NCBI GenBank assembly: GCA_002451855.1
Contig: DKDS01000013.1
Coordinates: 30,960 to 47,626, forward strand
From: Ruminococcaceae bacterium UBA6842
Lineage (GTDB): Bacteria; Bacillota; Clostridia; Oscillospirales; Acutalibacteraceae
Length of the DNA: 16,667 bases
Reading direction: 5' to 3'
Positions 1-7,634 of the stretch are shown piece after piece. The notes under the pieces were generated by a model. It saw nothing but the letters and a program-made list of their open reading frames with translations, had not been told where the DNA came from and made no database searches. Made by a program: the position numbers and the translations under genes. The stretch's first letter is position 1, and every line of letters starts with the position of its first letter.

Positions 1-493
1 CATCGAAGCAGTGCAGGCAATCAAGCATTGCTTTTATATCCTGCTTATAAAACAGCTCTTTCCAATATTCCTTTGTAATATCGGGCTTAAAGCCCAAATA
101 AACGGTTCCGCCGCCGTTCAGCACATACCAGCATTCTGTTTTCCCGTAGTCGCTGTTGAAATACTTTTTCGCAAATTCAACCGTGGGATGCACCTGAATA
201 ACAAGCCGCTCGGCGGAATCAAGCATTTTAAACAGAAGCTTCATTCTGTCGTCGCTGCCTAGCATTTCGCTTTTGTTTTCGGCAATAATATCGGCAAGGT
301 ATTTACCGTCTTCGGTTTTGCTTAAGCCCTCGCCCTTCACTTCGTGACCAGGGTTAAACGCTTCGGTAACGGACGCCAGCCAATCCTCGGGGTATCTTGT
401 TATACTCGGCTTTAGAACGCCGGTAACACGGTCTATATTTTTGCCGCCGTAATATGTACGGTAAACGCGGGTGGTGGTAAGCTTATAAAGCAT
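1..493 (-). CDS. manA: Class I mannose-6-phosphate isomerase, N-terminal 164 residues (3' end outside window)
   Basis: The reading frame opens with ATG at 493-491 and stays open to base 1, giving 164 residues; the C-terminal part lies outside the window. The enzyme interconverts mannose 6-phosphate and fructose 6-phosphate in the cytoplasm using a metal ion. Visible family motifs are QVHP at residues 100-103 and GKTECWYVL at 117-125. By comparison with E. coli ManA, Gln100, His102 and Glu120 match three of the four zinc ligands; the fourth, a histidine, would lie in the missing part. The start is well supported: it directly follows the GH38 stop codon (TAAATG) and has a GGGGGAGGA ribosome binding site 7 bases upstream, so the two genes are probably translationally coupled. 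Lying directly after an alpha-mannosidase gene, it places the operon's output in mannose catabolism. The family call is firm; the completeness of the gene cannot be judged. Confidence 0.92.
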   Translation of the reverse strand, partial: MLYKLTTTRVYRTYYGGKNIDRVTGVLKPSITRYPEDWLASVTEAFNPGHEVKGEGLSKTEDGKYLADIIAENKSEMLGSDDRMKLLFKMLDSAERLVIQVHPTVEFAKKYFNSDYGKTECWYVLNGGGTVYLGFKPDITKEYWKELFYKQDIKAMLDCLHCFD

Positions 494-3136
494 TTAAGAC
501 TCCTCCCCCAAATCACTAAGCAGTGTTTTGATTTCATACGGCTTTAAAGCTATTTCCGCCTTTGCCGTATTTTCGGCTGTAACTGCCGTTGTATTTTCAT
601 ATAAGTCGGTCTCTGACACTGCCTTGACCTTACTTTGGAATGTAACGGTAAACTTGCTTTCGGTATTTTCGGCATTGAATACTCTTAAGATTATTCCGCT
701 GCCCTTTTCCGCAGGCTTTACAATGCTTACGCACACATTCCCGTCAACGCTCATAATACCTTGATTTGAATTGATGGAAACATCATCGCCGCAGCGTGTA
801 AACACGGATATTTCCTTGCGGAAACCGTATTTTCTGATATTTAAAAGCTCGTTTTTGGCTGTCTTACCGTTCATGGGCACCAGCGCATACTTAAATTTAA
901 GCGGACCCTGCAGCTGACACTCGACAGAGGAATTAACCATATGCACCCTGCCGTGACTGCGGAACATTATTACCGAAATTGTACTGTCCTTATCCGCCAG
1001 AACGCCTGCCTGATGAAAGCCGCCGGCGCCTACAAAGGCAAGTCCCGCGCCGTTTTCATCGGTTTTGTATATAATATTGTCAAAGTGCTTTTCGTACTGC
1101 TCCTGCTCGTACCACTTGCGCTTTTCGGGGTCCGCTCCCACATTCCTTTCGGCAAAGTAAAACGCCTGAGCGGCAACATATTTATCGCCTTTTATATTTG
1201 TGGGAAGCATCAGCTTTAAGCGGTGATCCTTTACATTATTGTCGATTGCCGTTTCAATGTATACATTGCCCGAATCGCGCCTTAAAGTGATTTTCGATAC
1301 TATCTTAAAATCCTTTAAGCGTTCGCTTCGGTTATACGCCGCATAATCCATACATTCGGGCAGTGACATAGTTTTTGTTATACGGAATACGGTTTCAACA
1401 CTGCCGCTTGCCAGCTTTTCAAGCCTGCAATCCGAAAAACGGGAGGTTATAACGGAATCGCTGTTTGCCGCATTCTCGTGGAACCAACCGTTTCCGGCTT
1501 CTGAATCATCAAGAAAATAATGCAGCTTTTCATATTTTTTGCCGGTAAGCTTATCGAAAAGGCTGAGCGTTCCGTCCTGCATAATTTCAAGGCGGACATA
1601 TGCGTTTTCAGCCCAGTTATCGCCGCTTTGCATACCGTTTTCGTTTCTTACAACGCCCTTTGCCGGAACCACCTTAAACTCGGTCATTCCAAGCTCTGTA
1701 AGCTCGGCTTCAAATGCTACCGTATACCTGTCGACGCATGGCTTATCCTGAGAAATATTCTGCTTGTTTGTAATTCTGTCTCTTTCGATATTAAGTATCT
1801 GATAATCTATACAATTATTGTCCTTGTCGAGAATCCAAAACATATTTCTCGGCTGATAGGGAGCGTGCCCCGCAAAGCGAGAGGGGTAGTCCTTATCAAA
1901 ATCAATATCTGCCGTTATTACCTGTTTCCTTTTATAAGGAGCGGGATTAAATATTTCAAGCAGATAATTCCTGCCCTTTTTATATGCGGTTCTGCCGATT
2001 TTATATATAAAATCACGCTTTACGGCGTCCGCAATTTCCCGAACCTGATCAAAGCGGTAATACATATCCTTATGAACCTGATCTGCCGAGCAGCCGCATA
2101 TATTATCGTGCGGATGAGTTTTTAACAGCTCCTTATAAGCCGCGCGCAAAAACTCTTTTCTTATAGGTACACCGGCGAAATTACCGTACACGGTTATCGG
2201 GGATACCTCGTTTTCAAGCAGAGCCTGACAGCTGTCGTTATACTCCTTAAGAGGGTAATAGCTTGAAATAGAATCCGTTACCACGCGCATATCGCCTGAC
2301 TGCGCGGTCTGTATAAGCTCGCCGCAAAACTCCGGCAGATTTTTTTCGGCCGCCGCAATATCGTCATAAGCCTTATCAAAGCCGTCGAATATAAGCTCTA
2401 TACCGTCAAGCTTTTTTACACGGGCTACAAAATCAAGCATTTCGTCGCTCAGATTTGCGTGGTCGTCGGTAACATTAAGAAGTATTACGCCGCAGCCGCT
2501 TTTTTCAAGCTCGGATTCAATGTAATTCTTAACATATTCGTCCTTTTCCGACTCGCTTTTATCGCCTGCCGAAATAAACCGCAGATACTTTCTGTAAGCG
2601 GCGGAATAATTGTACTTATAACCGAAGCACTTACTGCCGTCGGGCGCTTTCCACACAAAATTTCTGAATGTGTTTTCATCCGCACCCATTCCCCTGCCCA
2701 AATAAGCCATTTTAATTCCAAGCTTATTAAGCAGTTGGGGAAACTGCGCTATATGGCCGAATATATCATTGATATATCCGTAGCGAAACGGTTCTGTATT
2801 AAAATCGTCGCATATGCGTTTGCCCTGTTGAAAATTGCGTATCAGGCTCTCGCCCGAAACCAGCCATTCGTCCGGCATAACATACCACGGACCGATTTTA
2901 ATACTGCCGTTTTCAATTTGCTTAGCAAGCTCGCAGCGGTTCTCCGGCACAATATCGAGATAATCTTCGGTAACTATCGTTTGTCCGTCAAAAACAAAGC
3001 TTTCGATGTTCTGTTTGGACTTTACCTCCGATATTATTTTATCGGTCACTCCTATCAGCTCATATCTGAACGCCTGAAACGGATTGTACCACTCTCTGTC
3101 CCAATGTGTGCTTAGCTGTATATAAACCTTTTTCAC
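494..3136 (-). CDS. Glycoside hydrolase family 38 alpha-mannosidase
   Basis: This is a retaining, zinc-dependent exo-alpha-mannosidase of about 880 residues, a normal length for bacterial GH38. It has no signal peptide, so it should act in the cytoplasm on imported manno-oligosaccharides. Counting from the GTG start, HWDREWY lies at residues 11-17 (zinc ligands His11 and Asp13). NDIFGH lies at 123-128, with Asp124 as the expected nucleophile. HPHDNICGCS lies at 341-350, with His343 as the expected zinc ligand. GPWYVMPDEWLVSGES near residue 82 is also typical of the family. The C-terminal half is the usual beta-rich region. The frame also extends to a TTG at 3166, but GTG at 3136 is preferred: AAGAAGGG lies 7 bases upstream, and the protein then begins about ten residues before HWD as in relatives. 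The upstream gene ends 36 bases away and manA follows with no gap. Linkage specificity (alpha-1,2, 1,3 or 1,6) cannot be read from the sequence. Confidence 0.94.
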   Translation of the reverse strand: MKKVYIQLSTHWDREWYNPFQAFRYELIGVTDKIISEVKSKQNIESFVFDGQTIVTEDYLDIVPENRCELAKQIENGSIKIGPWYVMPDEWLVSGESLIRNFQQGKRICDDFNTEPFRYGYINDIFGHIAQFPQLLNKLGIKMAYLGRGMGADENTFRNFVWKAPDGSKCFGYKYNYSAAYRKYLRFISAGDKSESEKDEYVKNYIESELEKSGCGVILLNVTDDHANLSDEMLDFVARVKKLDGIELIFDGFDKAYDDIAAAEKNLPEFCGELIQTAQSGDMRVVTDSISSYYPLKEYNDSCQALLENEVSPITVYGNFAGVPIRKEFLRAAYKELLKTHPHDNICGCSADQVHKDMYYRFDQVREIADAVKRDFIYKIGRTAYKKGRNYLLEIFNPAPYKRKQVITADIDFDKDYPSRFAGHAPYQPRNMFWILDKDNNCIDYQILNIERDRITNKQNISQDKPCVDRYTVAFEAELTELGMTEFKVVPAKGVVRNENGMQSGDNWAENAYVRLEIMQDGTLSLFDKLTGKKYEKLHYFLDDSEAGNGWFHENAANSDSVITSRFSDCRLEKLASGSVETVFRITKTMSLPECMDYAAYNRSERLKDFKIVSKITLRRDSGNVYIETAIDNNVKDHRLKLMLPTNIKGDKYVAAQAFYFAERNVGADPEKRKWYEQEQYEKHFDNIIYKTDENGAGLAFVGAGGFHQAGVLADKDSTISVIMFRSHGRVHMVNSSVECQLQGPLKFKYALVPMNGKTAKNELLNIRKYGFRKEISVFTRCGDDVSINSNQGIMSVDGNVCVSIVKPAEKGSGIILRVFNAENTESKFTVTFQSKVKAVSETDLYENTTAVTAENTAKAEIALKPYEIKTLLSDLGEES
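501..509 (-). promoter_or_regulatory. Ribosome binding site of manA, inside the end of the GH38 gene
   Basis: Read on the minus strand this is GGGGGAGGA, 7 bases before the ATG at 493. It lies inside the last codons of the GH38 gene, which fits termination-reinitiation coupling and fixes the manA start. Confidence 0.75.
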
Positions 3137-3143
3137 AAATTCA

Positions 3144-3151
3144 CCCTTCTT
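3144..3151 (-). promoter_or_regulatory. Ribosome binding site that favours the GTG start of the GH38 gene
   Basis: The minus strand reads AAGAAGGG, ending 7 bases before GTG at 3136. The alternative TTG at 3166 has only a weak AGGA about ten bases upstream. This spacing, plus the usual GH38 N-terminus, decides the start. Confidence 0.55.
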
Positions 3152-3172
3152 ATTGCCTTTATTCAAAAGCCG

Positions 3173-4432
3173 TTAATCCTTTGTTACATAAATATTGTCA
3201 AGTATAATAACCGCATCCTTTGACGGCTTCTGAGTATTAAATGAAAAATGCTTAATGGCGTCGGTCTTCGGCTCACGCCTGAACGCCGAGGTATAGAACG
3301 GCAGTTCAATTTCATTCCAACCGGCGGTAAATTCATACTTTTGCATATACCAATAAATCGATCCCTCGTCAATATCTCCCGAGCTTGTAAAATAGAAATA
3401 TACGGCTCCGTTAAGAAGGTCCGGATTGTTAATGTACATTGAAATGTGAATTTTTCCGCTTTCTGCCACATAAGGCGATATATCAATGGGATTTTTAAGT
3501 ATAAACGACGCCGACTGAGAGCCTACGACCCTCATAGCTCCGCTGCCTTCCACATGCTCGGCTTCCTTTACGGTAACCTCTAAATTCTTCACCTCGGAGA
3601 ATATATTTACCGTATTGCAGCTTGCAATCATCCTGCCGTTTTCCGCCGCTGTTTCACGGTAGCCGTCCTTGGGCTGCTGCGTTTCATCCTTTGAGTCCGC
3701 CTGATCCGATGAATTTGAATTGTCGGCGGTCTGCTCTGCCTTTTTGGTTACGCATATATCGTCTATAATAACATCAAGGCTTCCCTTTTTCGTATCAAGA
3801 TTAGGGGAATACAAACGGAAGAAATTAATTTCGGTATAATCTATTTTACCTGTCTTAATGCCGTTCGGAATTGAAAGGTAAATTTCATTCCAGCCCTCTT
3901 TTATGCTTGAAAGCTCTATTTCCCACTGTAATTCCTCGGCGTCCGAAAGACCCGCGCTTGAAATTTCAAAGAAAAGGTTTTTTACAAAATTGTTTTTACT
4001 TGCCACATAGAGTGAAAAATGAATATATCCGCCCTTTAACGGTGAAATATCAACCGCCTGCTTCAGCTTTGCTTTAAAGAAAATAGGCGAGGTCGAAGAG
4101 TTCAAAAACGCGCCCTTTCCCTGCTTATACATTCCCTCGTCGGTGACAAGCTGTATATTTTCCTGTTCCTCAAACTTATCAATACTGTCGCAGTCGGAAA
4201 TGTAAATTCTGTCCGAAGAATCTTCGGCGGTTGTATCGCCCGAGCCTGAAGCGTCGTTATTATTATCCTCGTCCTGATTACTGCTTACACTGCTGCTGTC
4301 GGCATTTTTACCCGGCTTGCCGCCGTTTTGTATTTTTACTACCGCAATAGCGGCTCCGGCTGTAATTGCAATTACAAGAATAACGCCTAAAAGTATAACC
4401 GATATCTGTTTTTTATTAAGCTTACCCTTCAT
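3173..4432 (-). CDS. Membrane-anchored protein with two repeated beta-sandwich, carbohydrate-binding-like domains
   Basis: The protein has 419 residues and no family I can name. Residues 11-33 form one membrane helix after a basic start (MKGKLNKKQ), which looks like an uncleaved anchor. A Ser/Asn/Asp-rich linker follows (about 36-74), then two domains of about 155 residues: 75-230 and 267-418. They are diverged copies of each other. VDISPLKGGYIHFSLYV (127-143) matches IDISPYVAESGKIHISMYI (316-334), GWNEIYLSI (180-188) matches GWNEIELPF (371-379), and VIIDDICVTK (221-230) matches VIILDNIYVTKD (408-419). The pattern of beta strands with GWNEI and a final D-x-I-x-V strand resembles beta-sandwich carbohydrate-binding modules. 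No catalytic residues were recognised, so a glycan-binding surface role is inferred. Its ATG overlaps the upstream stop by one base (TGATG), with GGAGGA just before it, so translation is coupled to the beta-helix lipoprotein gene. Confidence 0.8.
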   Translation of the reverse strand: MKGKLNKKQISVILLGVILVIAITAGAAIAVVKIQNGGKPGKNADSSSVSSNQDEDNNNDASGSGDTTAEDSSDRIYISDCDSIDKFEEQENIQLVTDEGMYKQGKGAFLNSSTSPIFFKAKLKQAVDISPLKGGYIHFSLYVASKNNFVKNLFFEISSAGLSDAEELQWEIELSSIKEGWNEIYLSIPNGIKTGKIDYTEINFFRLYSPNLDTKKGSLDVIIDDICVTKKAEQTADNSNSSDQADSKDETQQPKDGYRETAAENGRMIASCNTVNIFSEVKNLEVTVKEAEHVEGSGAMRVVGSQSASFILKNPIDISPYVAESGKIHISMYINNPDLLNGAVYFYFTSSGDIDEGSIYWYMQKYEFTAGWNEIELPFYTSAFRREPKTDAIKHFSFNTQKPSKDAVIILDNIYVTKD

Positions 4433-6669
4433 CAGCTCAGTCCTCCGGCCACAATTTCATTTTCTTCAAGATCAGCCTCATAAAATGTCATACGGTTGTA
4501 AAGCATAACGCTTCCGTTTGAATTATCGCAGGAATGTCCGTTAAATCTCAAAAGATTTATAACTGCCATATTTCCGCCGCTGTTGACAATCTCCGCCGCA
4601 AGAGCGTTAAGGTTGTCGGCGCCGCAGTTTACGGCAACCGTATTCTTTGAATTTTTGTTTACGATAAGATTTTTGCAGGCATATCCGAAGAGATCGTATA
4701 TAGTCTCGTTTTCGGCGTTTTCCACAATAAGATGCTGAAGATATTTTCTTGTAATCGGGTTGGCTATCTGCACCAATCCTCTGTTTGCCTCGGTCCAGTT
4801 AACCAAACCCGGAGCCTTAGTTCTGCCTATCATGGTAGGATTATGCAGACAACCCCTTATAATGCCGTTTTTACCGCCCACTCGGTAGGTATTATAATAG
4901 CAACAGGTATAATTTCCTCTCAGATAGTGGTTATCGCAATTTCTGAAATCAACACCGTATGCCGATGCGGCAATAAAGGTATTCACCACATAAACGCCGC
5001 TTCCGTTTCCTCTTACCGTGTAGGTAGTGTTAAGATTTTCGTCGTTGCCGCCGTTCTCGGGGTACAGAATACGGATGCCGCTCAAGCCCGCGTTTTTACC
5101 GTTTAAGGTTATAAACGCTTTATCGGTTTCGGAATTATAAGAAGCCTCGTCTCCGTAGTAGCACATAAAACGGGTTCCCTTAATATCTTCCTTGTTTATT
5201 TCACGCTGGGAGACTGCCGAGGTACCTCTGAGCTCTACGCCTGCCGGAACGGTTATCGGATTGTCAAGCCGGTATGTACCGCCCGGTACATACACTATAC
5301 CTCCGCCCATTTCGCCTGCTTTATTAAGGGCCGACTGAAGTTCTGAGCTTACATCGGTTGTAGTACCCCTTATAAGCTTCGCAACAATTAAATTTTCCTT
5401 CGGCTTTGCGTGATAAGCCGTATAATCAATTGTGTACTTGCTTAAATTGGCAATATTCTGTTCAATCGTTCCGTCACGGGTTTCTTCAATATCTCCGGTG
5501 ACCTTTACATCCGTGGTTCTGATCATTCCGACCCACTCGTTGATTATTCCGCCCTCTATATTACTCCTTGCCATAACCATGCCCCAGTCCTCATCTATAC
5601 CCTGAGCCAACAGTCCTATTTCGCAATTTGTAATATTAACGTCAATAAGGGAACCGGCAAAATTAATTCTGTATCCGGGAATTATTTTTATCCCTATTTG
5701 ATATCCGTCAACAGCTATATCGCCGAATGTTGTCCACTCAAGGTCGCTTATTATAAGACCGACGGCGTTTTTCTTGACATAGCTGTCTATTTCATTATCG
5801 ACAGGAGCGTTCATATACTCGGCCGAAGCCTCTTTCCAGTATTTTGAGCTTATTTTTACGCTCTCAACCGTGCCGACATCGGACTGATTGTTAAGCTCCA
5901 TACCGCTCTTTAAAAATGTACCCTTAAAGTTATCGATAATAAGTATTTCGTGCGGTACCTCAACCGAAGTTCCTATACCTCTGTATCCGTTGATTACAGT
6001 TATATCCCTGATGGTTATAACCTGACTTGTGTTAGCGACATAAAAGGTAAACGGATACGGCAGAACCTCATAAAGAGTTTGGAAAGGATAGTACACGGTT
6101 ATTCCCACTACTCCCGACGAATCATAGAGAGTAAAGGCTCCGCCCGTATTTTCCTCGCTTGAATCCATCCAGACGCTGAACACGGTTCCGTATTCCTTGC
6201 CGACATCGGGATCCTGCCAGTCTCCCCTGAGCGTTACGCCCTGAGGAATGACGATAGTGTCCGTTATCGCATAATTACCCGCCGGTAAAAATACCGTTCC
6301 TCCGCCGTCGTAATAGCAGTCGTACAGTGCCTGCTGTATTCCGTCTGTACTGTCGGCAGCGCCCGTGGAATCAACCGCATAGCCCATTTCGGTAGGAACT
6401 ATATCCGCTACGATAATATCCTTTGTCTCGTATTTTGTTTTTACTATACGGGGGCTTGTTTCTCCTGTTTGAGTTCCGGCAGGCGGGAATTTTTCCCTTG
6501 GATCGTTAAGATCCTTCCAATCCTTCATTACATCGATTTTCTTGGTCTGACCGACCGAGGGCGTAAGCCCGGAAGAATCGTTGCCGGTATTACCGCCCTT
6601 TCGGCAAGAAACACAAAACAGTGCCGTACTTACAATTAAAACGGTAGCTAAAGCTCTTTTTATCTTCAT
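4432..6669 (-). CDS. Lipoprotein with two pectate-lyase-type right-handed beta-helix domains
   Basis: This exported protein of about 745 residues has two pectate-lyase-3-like (PF12708-type) repeats. From the ATG at 6669 it begins MKIKRALATVLIVSTALF, then CVSC, a lipobox-like site with Cys at -3 instead of the usual Leu. A frame extension to ATG at 6708 would add 13 residues before the signal peptide and lacks a good ribosome binding site; the ATG at 6669 has AAAGGA 9 bases upstream. The first helix-opening signature is GGGTVFLPAGNYAITDTIVI (residues 122-141), followed by PQGVTLRG. The second is GGGIVYVPGGTYRLDNPITV (455-474), followed by PAGVELRG. Two such repeats in one chain recall the twin beta-helix layout of GH55 enzymes, but I cannot point to a catalytic acid, so hydrolase, lyase and pure binding remain open. 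It is the best candidate in the operon for a surface polysaccharide-cleaving enzyme. Confidence 0.82.
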   Translation of the reverse strand: MKIKRALATVLIVSTALFCVSCRKGGNTGNDSSGLTPSVGQTKKIDVMKDWKDLNDPREKFPPAGTQTGETSPRIVKTKYETKDIIVADIVPTEMGYAVDSTGAADSTDGIQQALYDCYYDGGGTVFLPAGNYAITDTIVIPQGVTLRGDWQDPDVGKEYGTVFSVWMDSSEENTGGAFTLYDSSGVVGITVYYPFQTLYEVLPYPFTFYVANTSQVITIRDITVINGYRGIGTSVEVPHEILIIDNFKGTFLKSGMELNNQSDVGTVESVKISSKYWKEASAEYMNAPVDNEIDSYVKKNAVGLIISDLEWTTFGDIAVDGYQIGIKIIPGYRINFAGSLIDVNITNCEIGLLAQGIDEDWGMVMARSNIEGGIINEWVGMIRTTDVKVTGDIEETRDGTIEQNIANLSKYTIDYTAYHAKPKENLIVAKLIRGTTTDVSSELQSALNKAGEMGGGIVYVPGGTYRLDNPITVPAGVELRGTSAVSQREINKEDIKGTRFMCYYGDEASYNSETDKAFITLNGKNAGLSGIRILYPENGGNDENLNTTYTVRGNGSGVYVVNTFIAASAYGVDFRNCDNHYLRGNYTCCYYNTYRVGGKNGIIRGCLHNPTMIGRTKAPGLVNWTEANRGLVQIANPITRKYLQHLIVENAENETIYDLFGYACKNLIVNKNSKNTVAVNCGADNLNALAAEIVNSGGNMAVINLLRFNGHSCDNSNGSVMLYNRMTFYEADLEENEIVAGGLS

Positions 6670-6678
6670 AGCCGATAT

Positions 6679-6684
6679 TCCTTT
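6679..6684 (-). promoter_or_regulatory. Ribosome binding site that selects the ATG at 6669
   Basis: AAAGGA on the minus strand lies 9 bases before ATG 6669. This start places the basic signal-peptide n-region at the N-terminus, whereas ATG 6708 sits one base after the previous stop without a comparable site. Confidence 0.55.
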
Positions 6685-6709
6685 ATCAATAATAGCATAA
6701 AAGCTCATA

Positions 6710-7618
6710 TTAGGCTTCTTCTTCGCCGTTGCCGCGTTTTAACACAATAATGATTACAACCACTATAATTATTATCGCGACTGCGGCAATTCCGACAATC
6801 AACAGTATCGTACCCGTCTGCGAAGTATCGCTGTCGGTCTTATCCTGATTTGACTTGTTTGAGCTGACAGCGGATCCTTTGGAATTTCCGCTGCCCTTGT
6901 CTAAAACAAGCTGACCCGCAAGGGTTATATCCTTTTTGGCGACAATACCGTCGCAATACTCAAGGAATGCCCCTCCGTTTTGGTGAAACGCAAGTGAAAA
7001 CGGCAATTCCATTCCGCTTGTCAGTTCTTTTACATCCTTTGAAATTTGCTCAATGCCTATCGCGATTTCATAAACGGTCTTGTTACCGTCGCGGGTAATG
7101 ATATAATCCTTGCCCTCGCCGCCCTGCATTGAGAAGGTTCCCGCGCACTGCGGCGCGTCTGCCATACTTTTTCCGGTTATGCTGTTGCAGGCAAAATTCA
7201 ATTCGTTTCTTTTTGTTCCCGCAGTAGCCGAAATTTGTATTTGCAGGCAATCCCCGTTCCAAATATCGCCGGTTTTAATAGTCTCATTTACATGGTTTTC
7301 GTATTCCGCGACTGCCGCTATATAAATATGCGTGCTGTCGTAGCCGAGGTAAATATCGGCTGTAAAGTCCTCTAACGAAACATTATCCTTTTTGATAATG
7401 TTGATATTGGGCTCGCCCTCCTTTACCGTAAATACAGGCTTACCCCATTCTTCCTCGCTTACCTTGCCGTCAATTTTAGGGGCTGAAGAAAAGCTCTTTA
7501 TCGTATTGCTTACTTCCGCCGCATTTGCCGGAACAGACTTAAATATACCTAATGCCAATATCGCCGTTACCGCAAAGGCGGTAATTTTATAAGCTGTTCT
7601 TTTAACGGTAATATTCAT
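6710..7618 (-). CDS. Surface CBM9-like carbohydrate-binding protein with C-terminal membrane anchor
   Basis: The protein has 302 residues. Residues 1-34 form a cleavable signal peptide ending PANAAE, with likely cleavage after ANA or the next Ala. Residues about 38-238 resemble a family 9 carbohydrate-binding (CBM9/DOMON-like) domain. The opening PKIDGKVSEEEWGKP (47-61), IYLGYDSTHIYIAAVAE (89-105) and GDIWNGDCLQIQIS (117-130) are typical of that fold. A Ser/Lys/Asp-rich linker (240-267) leads to a strongly hydrophobic helix (269-293) and a short tail KRGNGEEEA, so the domain should sit outside the cell, tethered to the membrane. There is no LPXTG sorting signal. No enzyme motif is seen. The gene starts 16 bases after the binding-protein stop codon, with a G-rich ribosome binding site (AGGGGGG) 9 bases before its ATG. 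The role inferred is glycan capture near the transporter; the ligand is unknown. Confidence 0.83.
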   Translation of the reverse strand: MNITVKRTAYKITAFAVTAILALGIFKSVPANAAEVSNTIKSFSSAPKIDGKVSEEEWGKPVFTVKEGEPNINIIKKDNVSLEDFTADIYLGYDSTHIYIAAVAEYENHVNETIKTGDIWNGDCLQIQISATAGTKRNELNFACNSITGKSMADAPQCAGTFSMQGGEGKDYIITRDGNKTVYEIAIGIEQISKDVKELTSGMELPFSLAFHQNGGAFLEYCDGIVAKKDITLAGQLVLDKGSGNSKGSAVSSNKSNQDKTDSDTSQTGTILLIVGIAAVAIIIIVVVIIIVLKRGNGEEEA

Positions 7619-7634
7619 AATTCCGTACCCCCTA

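Noticed and set aside
11..262. Plus-strand open frame of 83 codons near the left edge
   Set aside because: It lies antisense inside the manA frame, which has clear family motifs and a strong ribosome binding site. No protein family is recognisable in the plus-strand frame.
1520..3115. Long plus-strand open frames (201 and 218 codons) opposite the GH38 gene
   Set aside because: They lie entirely opposite a gene with intact catalytic motifs, have no recognisable domain, and are best explained by codon bias of the true gene.
3137..3166. TTG at 3166 as the start of the GH38 gene
   Set aside because: It adds ten residues not usual in the family and has a weaker ribosome binding site than GTG at 3136.
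4732..5106. Plus-strand frame of 124 codons opposite the beta-helix gene
   Set aside because: It is antisense to a well-supported gene, resembles no family, and is probably a by-product of the repetitive beta-helix coding sequence.
6670..6708. ATG at 6708 as the start of the beta-helix lipoprotein
   Set aside because: It would place 13 residues before the basic n-region of the signal peptide and lacks a good ribosome binding site.
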